Assembly (NCBI RefSeq): GCF_015500075.1
Contig: NZ_CP045497.1
Span: 62,001 to 126,000 of the forward strand
Direction: 5' to 3'
From: Mesorhizobium sp. INR15
Lineage (GTDB): Bacteria; Pseudomonadota; Alphaproteobacteria; Rhizobiales; Rhizobiaceae
DNA length: 64,000 bases
Each line of letters starts with the position of its first letter. Position 1 is the stretch's first letter. The notes beneath the pieces are model-generated. The model saw nothing but the letters and a program-made list of their open reading frames with translations, did not search any database and was not told the DNA's origin. The position numbers and the translations under genes were made by a program. Shown piece after piece: positions 25,725 through 34,297 of this stretch.

Positions 25725-25828
25725 GAAGGACCCGAGCTTATGGTCGCTGCAAGATCGATCGCAATCGAGTTGGTAATCTTATCCAGGGACAAACAGATGT
25801 TCGTGCTTCGTTCGACCTTAGCGTGTCT

Positions 25829-27015
25829 CGCCTTTATCAACCAAAGACAGCATTTGTGTTGAGATCATTGCTTTTTCGTGCGAAACTTTCGCATGAGCTA
25901 AGGAGACGCAAATGCCTGAGACATTGATCGAATTGCTATCTGGCATCCGCACTGTCGAGGACATGGTCGCAGCCTTCAGCGATGAGGACCATTGCCGGCG
26001 GTTATTGGAGGGCATGGTATGGCCGGATGGTCGGGTCTGCCCGGCCTGTGGCTACAAGCGTTCGATCGCCATAGCCGGCCGGGACATGGGAAAACGCTGC
26101 GCCCGGCCTGGACTGTATCAATGCTCGAGCGGCGATTGCCGGTTCCAGTTCACGGTGACGACGCACACGCCTCTGCATTCCACAAAGTTGCCGCTGCGCA
26201 CATGGCTGAAGGCGATGTGGTTGCTGCTGCAATCGGACAAGGGCCTGTCCTCGGTGCGGCTGGCGGAAACTCTTGGGGTGAGCCAACCGACCGCCTGGCG
26301 AATAGGCCACGCGTTGCGTCTCATGGTGGCGCGGGAAAACATGTTGGCCGGCACGGTGGAGATCGACCACTTCCATCTCGGCGGCAGGCCAAGGAAGCGG
26401 CCCGACGAGCCGCCGCCGGGACGTGGCCGCAAAGGTCAGGCAAACACGGAGAAAACAACGGTTCTCGGCATGGTGCAGCGGCCCGCGGACAGGGTTCCCG
26501 GCACGCTTGCTGGCGATGCGCGCCGCGGTTGTCACCGGTCTCTCATTGCGAGCGGCAGAACGTGCGATCGAAACGCAGGTCTCGCCGGAGGCCCGTTTGA
26601 TGAGCGATGAAGCGAAAGCATTCATGGCGATCGGCGAGGGCTTTACAGATCACGAGACGGTCAATCACTCCAGCCGCGAATATGTTCGCGACGCGGTTCA
26701 CGTCAATTCGGTGGAAGGCTTCAATTCCCGGATCCGCCGCACTATCGCGGGAGTGTTTCATCACATCAGTCCACAGCATGCCGACCTCTATTTCCACGAG
26801 ATGGGTTTCCGCTGGTCCCAGCGCATCGTTATCGGTCAGGCGGTCAGGAAGACACGGCGTGGCCGCCAGGTCGTGCGAACTCTTTGGTCACGTGTGTCGC
26901 CAGCGCTGCAATTGATGCAGGTCTTCCGATTCGCTACCGGGCGTCAGATGCGCAGAAGCCCGGATGGCGGAATCACCATCAAATCAGCAGTAGCTGTCTT
27001 TGGTTGATAAAGGCG
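25829..27015 (+). mobile_element. IS1595-family element (ISXO2-like), copy 1
   Basis: The ends are CGCCTTTATCAACCAAAGAC and its inverse at 26996-27015. GCGTGTCT at 25821-25828 and 27016-27023 is the 8-bp target duplication expected for this family. Length 1187 bp. It is inserted inside the terminal repeat of a Tn3-family transposon. A second, chimeric copy is at 42370-43493. Confidence 0.85.
25912..27007 (+). pseudogene. IS1595-family transposase, frameshifted
   Basis: N-terminal zinc ribbon (CPACGYKRSIAIAGRDMGKR and CSSGDC), helix-turn-helix (LAETLGVSQPTAWRIGHALR), then the DDE domain (VEIDHFHLGGRP, LMSDEAKAFMAIGEGF, VNSVEGFNSRIRRTIAG). Relative to copy 2 it lacks 2 bp of a GC run near 26520, which shifts the frame in the middle of the catalytic domain. 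The downstream part in the other frame is otherwise complete, including the middle acidic residue that copy 2 has lost. Unlikely to be active. Confidence 0.85.
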
Positions 27016-27110
27016 GCGTGTCTGGGAAAGCAAATCTTGTTCCGACCCCATTCTACGAGCGCCTTTTCTTGCGCAAAACATTCCGGCCCTGATGAGCCAG
27101 CGCTACGAAG

Positions 27111-27124
27111 TTGCGAAAGCGCAA
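27111..27124 (+). promoter_or_regulatory. FNR/NnrR-type box before the DUF1858 gene
   Basis: TTGCGAAAGCGCAA, a palindrome fitting TTG-N8-CAA with the TTGCG-N4-CGCAA form favoured by NnrR/DNR regulators. It ends 57 bp before the DUF1858 start. An nnrR gene lies on the other side of that gene. Confidence 0.7.
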
Positions 27125-27181
27125 CGAAGGAAGCCGGAGCCGGATTTATGAAGACGCTTCGCAAATCGCGGAGACTTCATC

Positions 27182-27397
27182 GTGAAACAGCGCAGTTCGA
27201 TCAACCCCGACATGGTCGTCGACGAAATTATGAGGAAATGGCCGGCAACGGTGGCGGTGATGCTGAGACACAAGATGCTCTGCGTCGGCTGTCCGATCGG
27301 CACATTCCATACCGTGACTGAGGCGTGCCGGGAACATCAGATCGATGAGGGCGACTTTCTCGTCGAACTCGAAGCGGCCGTTCGAGGAGAATGGTGA
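27182..27397 (+). CDS. DUF1858 domain protein
   Basis: 71 aa. INPDMVVDEIMRKWPATVAV followed by CVGCPIGTFHTVTEACREH is the DUF1858 signature with its paired cysteines CVGCP. The family is small and cytoplasmic, often beside denitrification or hybrid-cluster protein genes. A role in NO or nitrite stress is inferred from context. The NnrR-type box at 27111-27124 suggests activation by the adjacent regulator. It converges with nnrR, with 3 bp between the two stops. Confidence 0.82.
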   Translation: MKQRSSINPDMVVDEIMRKWPATVAVMLRHKMLCVGCPIGTFHTVTEACREHQIDEGDFLVELEAAVRGEW

Positions 27398-27400
27398 CGG

Positions 27401-28132
27401 TCAGCCCTTGTCCCGGTTCTCGGCCAGAACCACAAGGCGATGCGCATCCTTGACCGTGACTTTCTGGCGCCCGCTGAGAATTATTCCGTTGTCTTCCCAC
27501 TTGCTCAGCAGCCGGCTGACCGTATGCAGCGTCGTACCGGTCATCTCGGCAATGTCCTGCCTTGAGATCGGAAAATCGATTTCGATGCCGATGTCGGTCT
27601 TGCGGCCGGTCTGGTTTGCCAGCCGCAACAGTGCATGCGCAACCCGCTGCTCCACCTGTTCCGTGGACATCTCGACCACCCGCGTCTGGGTCTCCTGCAG
27701 CCTGGTTCCAACGGTCTTGTATGTGGTTGCCCCAAACACCGGGAACCGGCGCGCCAGTTCCGGCCATAGAGCATTGGCCCAGGCCAGCACCACGCAATCC
27801 ACCGCTGCGACAGCGCTGGCGGGGTAGGTAGTCCGGCCTAGCGCTGCGGCGACGCCAAAGATCTCGCCTTCGCTGATGTATCTCGCGATGACCTGCTGTC
27901 CGTCAGGCGTGGTGCGGACCACCCGTATGTGCCCGGCGATCAGCACGAAGAAGGAATGGGCCTCGGCTTCCTGCTCGAAGATCGTTGAGTCCTTGGCATA
28001 ACGTGACGATCGAGCGCCTCTGAGGAGCTCGCTTTGCTCTTCGGGCGCCATCCCTTGAAAAAGGGGCAGCCGCGATATCAGCGATCGGTCCAGCGCAACC
28101 AAGCGAATTTCCTCATGGTCCTTCCGCGTCAA
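27401..28132 (-). CDS. nnrR: Crp/Fnr-family NO-responsive regulator
   Basis: 243 aa. N-terminal cyclic-nucleotide-binding-like domain (SLISRLPLFQGMAPEEQSEL, YISEGEIFGVAAALG) and C-terminal Crp helix-turn-helix (ISRQDIAEMTGTTLHTVSRL followed by LSKWEDNGI). It lacks the N-terminal cysteines of FNR, so it belongs with NnrR/DNR regulators that sense NO rather than oxygen. Three TTG-N8-CAA boxes lie in front of genes nearby (27111, 28162, 33374), including pseudoazurin and nirK. It is divergent from pseudoazurin, and the 28162 box may also control nnrR itself. Confidence 0.87.
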   Translation of the reverse strand: MTRKDHEEIRLVALDRSLISRLPLFQGMAPEEQSELLRGARSSRYAKDSTIFEQEAEAHSFFVLIAGHIRVVRTTPDGQQVIARYISEGEIFGVAAALGRTTYPASAVAAVDCVVLAWANALWPELARRFPVFGATTYKTVGTRLQETQTRVVEMSTEQVEQRVAHALLRLANQTGRKTDIGIEIDFPISRQDIAEMTGTTLHTVSRLLSKWEDNGIILSGRQKVTVKDAHRLVVLAENRDKG

Positions 28133-28161
28133 TCGTGCGGCAGCCCTTTCTTATCCCGAGT

Positions 28162-28175
28162 TTGCGCCAGCGCAA
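28162..28175 (+). promoter_or_regulatory. FNR/NnrR-type box between nnrR and pseudoazurin
   Basis: TTGCGCCAGCGCAA, a near-perfect dyad with the same TTGCG-N4-CGCAA frame as the box at 27111. It lies 74 bp before the pseudoazurin start and 30 bp from the nnrR start on the other strand, so it may serve both. Confidence 0.75.
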
Positions 28176-28249
28176 ATTGTCGGTAGCCGCATCAGGCTAA
28201 ATGGCATGGAACGGCGCAACGCCGCGAAGACGAAACAAAGGACAAATCG

Positions 28250-28687
28250 ATGAAACTCTCCATCCTCGCGGCCGCAATCTCCCTCCTCGCGCTCACCGGC
28301 GGTGCAGGCGCGGAAGAGCACGTGGTGCAAATGCTCAACAAGGGCGAAAAGGGCGCCATGGTTTTCCAGCCGGCCTTCGTCAAGGCAGCACCTGGCGACA
28401 CCGTCAAGTTCGTGCCGACCGACAAGACCCACGACGCCGAGTCGATCAAGGGCATGCTTCCGGATGGCGCTGAGCCTTTCAAAGGCAAGCCCAGCGAGGA
28501 AATCACCGTTACGCTGACGAAGGAGGGCGTCTACGGCGTCAAATGTGCGCCCCACTACGGCATGGGGATGGTCGCGCTCATCGTTGTCGGCAAGCCGGTC
28601 AATCTCGATGCCGCCAAGGCGGTCAAGCATCCTGGCAAGGCAAAAACGGTGTTCGCCGACCTGTTCACCCAGGTTCCGGCCAACTGA
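28250..28687 (+). CDS. Pseudoazurin (copy 1)
   Basis: 145 aa. Signal peptide (LSILAAAISLLALTGGAGA), then the pseudoazurin fold: EEHVVQMLNKGEKGAMVFQP, FVPTDKTHDAESIKGMLPDG, and KCAPHYGMGMVALIVVG. The type 1 copper ligands are the His of KTHDAE and the Cys, His and Met of CAPHYGMGM. It is a periplasmic electron donor to copper nitrite reductase. An NnrR-type box lies upstream and a strong terminator follows, so it is its own unit. A second, diverged copy lies beside nirK at 33619. Confidence 0.93.
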   Translation: MKLSILAAAISLLALTGGAGAEEHVVQMLNKGEKGAMVFQPAFVKAAPGDTVKFVPTDKTHDAESIKGMLPDGAEPFKGKPSEEITVTLTKEGVYGVKCAPHYGMGMVALIVVGKPVNLDAAKAVKHPGKAKTVFADLFTQVPAN

Positions 28688-28725
28688 CCACCATACGGTC
28701 TGCCTGCCGTAAGGGGGCGGGGGAC

Positions 28726-28764
28726 GGGCCGGACGGACCGCGCGGCGGTTCATCCGGCCCTTTT
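28726..28764 (+). terminator. Intrinsic terminator after pseudoazurin
   Basis: Stem GGGCCGGA (28726-28733) with TCCGGCCC (28753-28760), followed directly by TTTT (28761-28764). It ends the pseudoazurin unit 17 bp before the nnrS start. Confidence 0.75.
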
Positions 28765-28780
28765 CATTGAGGATGCAGTC

Positions 28781-29956
28781 ATGGCAGTTTCACGCCTGCG
28801 GAGCTACTCCGGTCCCGCGGTTCTCTCCTATGGATTCAGGCCCTTCTTCCTCCTCGGGTCGCTGTATGCCGCGCTCTCCATTCTGCTCTGGCTGCCGATG
28901 TATGCCGGCGAGCTTGTTGCCCACAGTGCGTTTGTCCCGGTCGACTGGCATATCCACGAGATGCTGTTCGGCTATCTGCCGGCGATCGTTACCGGGTTCC
29001 TGCTGACCGCCATCCCTAACTGGACAGGCCGGCTGCCCGTGCAGGGACTGCCGTTGCTGGCGCTGGTTGTCCTGTGGCTTGCCGGCCGCGCCGCTGTCTT
29101 CTTCTCGGCGGATATCGGCTGGCAAGCCGCCGCCGTGATCGATGGCGCTTTTCTGCTTGCGGTCGCTGCGGCGGCGGCACGAGAAATCGTCGCGGGACGG
29201 AATTGGCGCAATCTCAAGGTTCTGCTGCCGCTTGCCGTCCTGGCTGGCGCCAACGGCGCGTTCCACATCGAGGCGCACCTCCAAGGCACATCCGACATCA
29301 GCCGCAGGCTCGGCATGGCTGCAGCGATCATGCTCATCTCGCTGATCGGTGGGCGCATCATTCCGAGCTTCACACGCAACTGGCTTGTCCGCGAAAATCC
29401 TGGAAGGCTGTCTGCGCCGTTCGACCGTTTTGACATTGCATCGATAGCCATCTCAGCCGTCGCACTGGGAGCATGGTCGTTCGCCCCCGACAACAGTGTC
29501 TCAGGAATGCTTATGGCCGTCGCCGCAATCTGCCAGGCGTGGCGTCTGTCGCGCTGGGCTGGCGAGCGCACATTGCGGGATCCGCTCGTGCTTGTACTCC
29601 ATCTTGCATATGCCTTTGTGCCGGTTGGTCTCGCCCTCGTCTCGGCATCGATCTTCTTCCCTGATGCCGTACCAGCAGCGGCGGGACTTCACGCGCTCGG
29701 TACGGGTGCGGTCGGCACGATGACGCTTGCCGTGATGACCCGCGCAACGCTCGGGCACACCGGGCGAGAGCTCAAGGCTGGAAGAGGCGCCTCGTCCATC
29801 TTCGTAGCCGTCCTTGTCGCGGGATCATTGAGAATCCTGGCCGCCTTCGTCCCCTTTGGCGTGGTGATCGACATTGCCGGCGCCGCATGGGTGGCGGCAT
29901 TTGCAGGCTTCATCCTGGTCTACGGCAATGCATTGATGACGCCAAAGGCGCGGTGA
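28781..29956 (+). CDS. nnrS: NnrS family membrane protein
   Basis: 391 aa, about twelve hydrophobic segments. NnrS signature: YGFRPFFLLGSLYAALSILL, VDWHIHEMLFGYLPAIVTGF, LTAIPNWTGRLPVQG, and IGGRIIPSFTRNWL. NnrS proteins bind haem and copper in the inner membrane and protect against NO-related damage. The gene is usually in the NnrR regulon. It follows a terminator, so it needs its own promoter or read-through; I saw no clear NnrR box in the short gap. Confidence 0.9.
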   Translation: MAVSRLRSYSGPAVLSYGFRPFFLLGSLYAALSILLWLPMYAGELVAHSAFVPVDWHIHEMLFGYLPAIVTGFLLTAIPNWTGRLPVQGLPLLALVVLWLAGRAAVFFSADIGWQAAAVIDGAFLLAVAAAAAREIVAGRNWRNLKVLLPLAVLAGANGAFHIEAHLQGTSDISRRLGMAAAIMLISLIGGRIIPSFTRNWLVRENPGRLSAPFDRFDIASIAISAVALGAWSFAPDNSVSGMLMAVAAICQAWRLSRWAGERTLRDPLVLVLHLAYAFVPVGLALVSASIFFPDAVPAAAGLHALGTGAVGTMTLAVMTRATLGHTGRELKAGRGASSIFVAVLVAGSLRILAAFVPFGVVIDIAGAAWVAAFAGFILVYGNALMTPKAR

Positions 29957-30215
29957 GCCGACTGGGTAAGCAGGCGACCGTCGAAACGCGAATGGAGCGG
30001 CTACTTCAGATTCATCCGGCAATGCCGAGGATACGGTTCTCCCATCCTCGATGGTCCGGACCAGCCTTAATCCCAGATTGTCGGGAGGCGTGCCAACGGC
30101 GTAGCTTGCGCTTTTCCGTCAGTCACGAAATTCGACAGGGCTGTCCGTCGTCAGAACATTTGGCTCAAGGTGCGGTGTAAATTAGCAGAGTGTTGGCCTC
30201 GTCTTGGGGTTGATG

Positions 30216-31196
30216 TTATGCGGCGAGCTTGCGGTGCTGCAAGCGCCGATGTTGGATGGTTTGGCGTTTGATCCTTTCGCGCTGTTTGATGATGGTCTGG
30301 GCCCTGCCGAAGTAGGCGTCGGCTGGGGTCACGTTGTCGAGGCTCTCGTGGTAGCGCCGATGGTTGTAATGCTCAACGAAGGCCCCGATCTGGGCCTCGA
30401 GGTCGCCGGGCAGGAAGTAGTTTTCCAGCAGGATCCGGTTCTTGAGGGTCTGGTGCCAGCGCTCGATCTTGCCCTGCGTCTGGGGATGCATTGGAGCGCC
30501 CCGGACATGGCTCATGCGCTGGGCCTCGATATAATCGGCCAGTTCGCCGGCGATATAGCTGGGGCCATTGTCGCTGAGCAGCCGAGGCTTGTGGTGCACA
30601 TGGGACTGGTCGCACCCTGAGGCAGTAAGTGCCATGTCCAGCGTGTCGGTGACGTCCTCGGCCCGCATCGTGCTGAACAGTTTCCAGGCAATGATGTAGC
30701 GGGAGTAATCGTCGAGCACGGTCGACAGGTACATCCAGCCCCAGCCGATGATCTTGAAGTAGGTGAAGTCGGTCTGCCACATCTCGTTGGGTCGCGTCGT
30801 CTTGGTGTGGAACTCGTTCGCCGCCTTGATCACGACATAGGCCGGGCTGGTGATCAGATCGTAGGCCTTGAGGAGCCGGTAAACGCTGGCTTCCGACACG
30901 AAGTAGCGCTTCTCGTCGGTGAACCGCACCGCCAGTTCGCGCGGGGAGAGCTCGGACTGCTCCAGTGCCAGCTCGATGATCTGGTCATGGATGGCAGGCG
31001 GGATGCGGTTCCACACGCGGCTCGGCGCCGATGGTCGATCTTCAAGCGCCTCAGGGCCGCCACCGAGATAGCGGTCATACCATCGATAGAAGGTCCGTCG
31101 TGGGACCCCAAGCCGGTCCAACGTTTTGCGGGTGGGCAGGTGCGACTGCTCGACGAGCTTGATGATCTCGAGCTTTTCGGATGCGGGATACCTCAT
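30216..31196 (-). CDS. IS3-family transposase OrfB
   Basis: Integrase-type DDE domain: MWQTDFTYFKIIGWGWMYLS (first D), LLSDNGPSYIAGELADYI (second D) and TQGKIERWHQTLKNR (E). Normally made as an OrfAB fusion by -1 frameshifting; here its ATG (31194-31196) overlaps the orfA stop by 4 bp. N-terminal helix-turn-helix part RKTLDRLGVPRRTFYRWYDR. Intact. Confidence 0.9.
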   Translation of the reverse strand: MRYPASEKLEIIKLVEQSHLPTRKTLDRLGVPRRTFYRWYDRYLGGGPEALEDRPSAPSRVWNRIPPAIHDQIIELALEQSELSPRELAVRFTDEKRYFVSEASVYRLLKAYDLITSPAYVVIKAANEFHTKTTRPNEMWQTDFTYFKIIGWGWMYLSTVLDDYSRYIIAWKLFSTMRAEDVTDTLDMALTASGCDQSHVHHKPRLLSDNGPSYIAGELADYIEAQRMSHVRGAPMHPQTQGKIERWHQTLKNRILLENYFLPGDLEAQIGAFVEHYNHRRYHESLDNVTPADAYFGRAQTIIKQRERIKRQTIQHRRLQHRKLAA

Positions 31197-31567
31197 TCTG
31201 GCTCGTCCCCATCCGCGATCATGCTTTTTTTGAGCAGACGGTTTTCCAGCGTCAGGTCGGCAACGCATTCCTTGAGCGCACCAGCCTCGCGCCGCAGATC
31301 CTTGACCTCATCACTGGTGGCTGCACGGGCCGTATCGCCGGCCAGGCGGCGCTTGCCGGCTTCCATGAACTCCTTGGACCAAGTGTAATACAGGCTCTGC
31401 GCAATGCCTTCCTTGCGGCACAGCTCGGCAATGCTGTCCTCACCGCGCAGGCCGTCCAGCACGATCCGGATCTTGTCTTCCGCTGAAAAGTGCCGGCGGG
31501 TGGCCCGGCGAATGTCCTTCACCACCTGCTCCGCAGACTTTTTAGCACTTGAGGATTTCGTGGTCAT
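31193..31567 (-). CDS. IS3-family OrfA
   Basis: 124 aa from ATG 31567. Helix-turn-helix (RRHFSAEDKIRIVLDGLRGE, SIAELCRKEGIAQSLYYTW) followed by a leucine-zipper-like coil (LRREAGALKECVADLTLENR). It binds the IS ends and is part of the OrfAB transposase. Identical to the copy at 35366-35740. Confidence 0.9.
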   Translation of the reverse strand: MTTKSSSAKKSAEQVVKDIRRATRRHFSAEDKIRIVLDGLRGEDSIAELCRKEGIAQSLYYTWSKEFMEAGKRRLAGDTARAATSDEVKDLRREAGALKECVADLTLENRLLKKSMIADGDEPE

Positions 31568-31654
31568 CTTGGTTCCTTCGTCAGGCGACGAGACCAAAAC
31601 ACTCCTTAAATCTCAACCGCAAATCTGGGACATAGGTGCTGACGGGGAACAATG

Positions 31655-31995
31655 CTACTGCATAGTTTTCGACACCCGAATTCGCCTGCAAAGCGCTCAG
31701 CCGCGGCAAATGCCCAATCCTCATCGGCGGCAACCGCCAGTATCGCCTGCGCCTCTGAATAACACCGGACGGCGGCGGCGAGATAGCTCACTCCGTCACG
31801 GAGCATCGCGCGAGATCGCGCGTATCTCCTCAGCTGTTGGGTCACAGCGGCCAGCCTCGCACAGGCCATATAGTCGGGCGCGCTATCTCGGCAGGCGTGA
31901 TCAGTTGCCGATAAGGGAGTGCCTTCCGGGCGTTCGTCTTTCAGGAACTCGCCGGGCTTCGGATGATCGAACCGGGAAGAAGGAAAAGCGCACAA
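31655..31995 (-). pseudogene. NirV/SUMF1-like fragment downstream of nirK
   Basis: RFDHPKPGEFLKDERPEGTP and DEDWAFAAAERFAGEFGC match the intact-looking NirV at 34298 (SFRHPQPGEFMSQSHPIAAP, DAEWAYAASERFRSDIEG). The middle is scrambled by frame changes. It lies just behind nirK on the same strand, the standard nirK-nirV order, and is cut by the IS3 element. This was probably the original nirV partner of this nirK. Confidence 0.65.
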
Positions 31996-32150
31996 GCAAC
32001 CTTGAGGCAGCGCGGATTCTCAATGAAGTCACGCGCCCAAAATGCGTTGCCCGGATTGATGCCAAGACATTTAATCATCGCGACAAACCTGTCGGGCCAA
32101 ACGCATTCGGCAGCGAGGACTAAATAAACTTTACCTCCCAAGCATTGGCT

Positions 32151-33299
32151 TCAGGCGGGGATCGGCCCAGGGGCGCTGACCTGCTTCATCAGGTCGTCGT
32201 TCCAGTCGCCTTCCACCATGAAATGCGCTGTGGCGCCGAGAATCACCGCTTCGATCAGATTGTGGTTGACGTATGCATAGATACCCGGCTGACGGAACTT
32301 GTAGAGCGCCGCGGCCGCTGAACCGCCGCGCACTAACCAGGTTTCGAGGTTCTTTGCCGGTGGATTATCGAACTTGCCCTGCTCCCAAACATGATCTCCA
32401 TGCCCTCCGATGAGGTGCGGGCGGCTGTCCCGGTTGGCTTGTGAATGGACAATAAGGACGGTTTCTCCAACCTTTGCCGCCATGGCCTTGTCGCCGGTGA
32501 GCGCCCCAGCCGCGCCATTGAAAACCACATGGGAGGGAACGAGCTTGGTCATCACCTCCATGATTTCCTCATAACCGTCGCCGGGGGACGCATAGGATTT
32601 GAACACGCCTTTGCTGTCGCGAGGCAGGTAGAAATCCTGCTCGCCTATATAATAGATGCGGTCGTACCGCAGGGAATTGCCGGCTTCATCCTTGAGGCCT
32701 TCGCGCGGCAGTACCATTATGGCGCCGTTCATTCCGGAGACGACGTGCCAGGGGATCATCGGGCCGCCTGGCGCGCAATGATAGACGAATACACCGGCAC
32801 GCGTCGCCTTGAAGCGCAGAACTGTCTGCTCGCCCGGATTGATGAGGGTCAAAGCGCCGCCCCCGAGACCTCCGGTGGCGGCATGGAAGTCGATATTATG
32901 CTGCATCGCGTTGGTGTCCGGATTGACCAGCGTCAGTTCGACATAGTCGCCCTCGTGCACCACCATCAACGGGCCCGGCACGGTGCCATTAAAGGTCATG
33001 GCTGGATAAGTGGTGCCGTCCTGGTCGATGACCAGCGGCTTTTCCTCTATGACCAGGCGGAACTCCTTTATCCCGGGTGTCGCCTTGGTCGCCTGCTCAT
33101 GAGGGTGCACGAAGGGAGGGTCCACCAGCGCCACCTTTTCGCGCTGCATGCTGGCAAGGTCGGGTGCGGGGCCGTCGACCTGAGCTTCCGCCGCCTTGGC
33201 CGCCATCCCGTCAGAACTCGACGCCAGCACTGTTGCCCCCGTCAGCATGGCCGTTCCCATCATGAATTGCCGGCGGCTGGCATGCATAAACTCAGTCAT
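32151..33299 (-). CDS. nirK: Copper-containing nitrite reductase
   Basis: 382 aa. Reduces nitrite to NO in the periplasm. Tat-type signal SRRQFMMGTAMLTGATVLAS. Copper sites: AMQHNIDFHAATGGLGGG, VFVYHCAPGGPMIPWHVVSG and YAYVNHNLIEAV carry the type 1 (His, Cys, His, Met) and type 2 (His, His, His) ligands, all present. ATG 33299 chosen; a longer frame upstream lacks homology. A TTG-N8-CAA box lies 75 bp upstream. The gene sits between two inverted IS3 copies. Confidence 0.95.
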   Translation of the reverse strand: MTEFMHASRRQFMMGTAMLTGATVLASSSDGMAAKAAEAQVDGPAPDLASMQREKVALVDPPFVHPHEQATKATPGIKEFRLVIEEKPLVIDQDGTTYPAMTFNGTVPGPLMVVHEGDYVELTLVNPDTNAMQHNIDFHAATGGLGGGALTLINPGEQTVLRFKATRAGVFVYHCAPGGPMIPWHVVSGMNGAIMVLPREGLKDEAGNSLRYDRIYYIGEQDFYLPRDSKGVFKSYASPGDGYEEIMEVMTKLVPSHVVFNGAAGALTGDKAMAAKVGETVLIVHSQANRDSRPHLIGGHGDHVWEQGKFDNPPAKNLETWLVRGGSAAAALYKFRQPGIYAYVNHNLIEAVILGATAHFMVEGDWNDDLMKQVSAPGPIPA

Positions 33300-33373
33300 C
33301 GTCGATCTCCGTTGCCCTTGGCCGCGATTGGCCGTCGAATTCCGATGCATAAAGGCTCAAGGTGATGTGGTCT

Positions 33374-33387
33374 TTGATCTACCTCAA
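33374..33387 (-). promoter_or_regulatory. FNR/NnrR-type box between nirK and pseudoazurin 2
   Basis: TTGATCTACCTCAA fits TTG-N8-CAA. It is 75 bp upstream of nirK and faces the divergent pseudoazurin gene (start about 230 bp away). Between the box and pseudoazurin 2 the only frame is a 31-codon stub at 33466-33558 (MKTIITAGAAVSL, then a shift) that looks like a decayed signal peptide. Confidence 0.7.
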
Positions 33388-33618
33388 AGACGACGTGCAA
33401 CCGCCTTGCTAGGAAGCCACCATCAGGCCTTGAGCATTGGCCTTCTCGAAGGGAGATCCTCGACGATGAAGACGATCATCACTGCCGGGGCGGCCGTGTC
33501 GCTCCGTGGACGCGCTCCGGCACCGGAGGCCGTCGTCGTACTCACCAAGACCGCCTGACGCGTGCTTCACAACGCCGGGCGCCGCGCGTGCTCCGGCGAA
33601 CTCACAATGGAGGAAATA

Positions 33619-34074
33619 TTGAACAAGTTCGCACAATTCGCCTTTCTCGCCAGCGGACTCATGCTCGCGGCTCCCGCGTCCGCCGCAGACTACGAGGTGC
33701 AGATGGTAAACCAGGGGCCAGGCGGCCAACTCATGCATTTCGAGCCAGCATTCGTCAGCGTCATGCCAGGCGACACCGTCACCTTCCTGCCGACCGACAA
33801 GGGCCATAACTCGGAATCAATCCTGGATATGACACCGGACGGCGGTTCCAGTTGGAAGGGAAGGACGAACGAGAAGATTACCGTGACCTTTACCGTACCG
33901 GGGTTATACGGGTTCAAGTGCCAACCGCATTTCGCCATGGGGATGGTGGGCCTCATTGAGGTTGGTCACGACACCGAAAACCTCAATGCTCTTGTCGGGG
34001 TTCGGCTTCCGCCGCGCGCACAAGCGCGCATGTTCGAGTTGTTCGCCAAGACTATTCGCGGTGAAACAAAATAG
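33619..34074 (+). CDS. Pseudoazurin (copy 2), probable TTG start
   Basis: 151 aa. Signal peptide NKFAQFAFLASGLMLAAPAS, then YEVQMVNQGPGGQLMHFEPA, FLPTDKGHNSESILDMTPDG and KCQPHFAMGMVGLIEVG. The copper ligands His (KGHNSE) and Cys, His, Met (CQPHFAMGM) are kept. GGAGG at 33609-33613 fits a TTG start at 33619 better than ATG 33607, which overlaps the Shine-Dalgarno. Divergent from nirK. Clearly diverged from copy 1 at 28250, so it is a second electron carrier for nitrite reduction, not a recent duplicate. Confidence 0.88.
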   Translation: MNKFAQFAFLASGLMLAAPASAADYEVQMVNQGPGGQLMHFEPAFVSVMPGDTVTFLPTDKGHNSESILDMTPDGGSSWKGRTNEKITVTFTVPGLYGFKCQPHFAMGMVGLIEVGHDTENLNALVGVRLPPRAQARMFELFAKTIRGETK

Positions 34075-34297
34075 CGGCAGATCGTCCGTTAGCTCGATTT
34101 TCCGGTAATTCACGTCCCTCTCGCCGGTAGCAGAATAGCTAGGTGGCGATGCGCAAATGCTGCATTTCACCATGGGATGACGACCTGACAAAACAGGCCG
34201 AAGCCCAAGGGCTATTACGTCTTAGTCACGAGGATCCGATCCTGAACGCGTTTTGTGGAATCTCCGCGAGGGCGGGTTCACGCACTGGACAGATGCC

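Larger units (their letters stand above)
25817..27049 (-). repeat. 38-bp Tn3-family terminal inverted repeat split by IS1595
   Basis: CTTAGCGTGTCT at 25817-25828 and, after the IS, GCGTGTCT plus GGGAAAGCAAATCTTG and TTCCGACCCC at 27016-27049. Removing the IS and one 8-bp duplication leaves exactly 38 bp. Read inward it starts GGGGTCGGAACAAGA and ends ACACGCTAAG, the usual length and inner end of Tn3-family repeats. The transposon's outer border is at 27049; its body lay to the left, where the tnpA fragment is. Confidence 0.8.
30142..31651 (-). mobile_element. IS3-family element, left copy (inverted relative to right copy)
   Basis: 1510 bp with imperfect ends TGTCCGTCGTCAGAAC (30142) and TGTTCCCCGTCAGCAC (inverse, ending 31651). 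The sequence appears identical to 35282-36791 in opposite orientation; all translated frames agree. No target duplication is visible at either copy, which suggests later recombination between them. Together they bracket nirK, pseudoazurin 2 and nirV. Confidence 0.88.

Noticed and set aside
25829..27049. Treating GGGGTCGGAACAAGA as the true end of the IS1595 element
   Set aside because: In copy 1 the 8-bp duplication sits exactly at CGCCTTTATC, and the outer sequence rebuilds a 38-bp Tn3 repeat. The shared outer ends are better explained as Tn3 ends around the IS.
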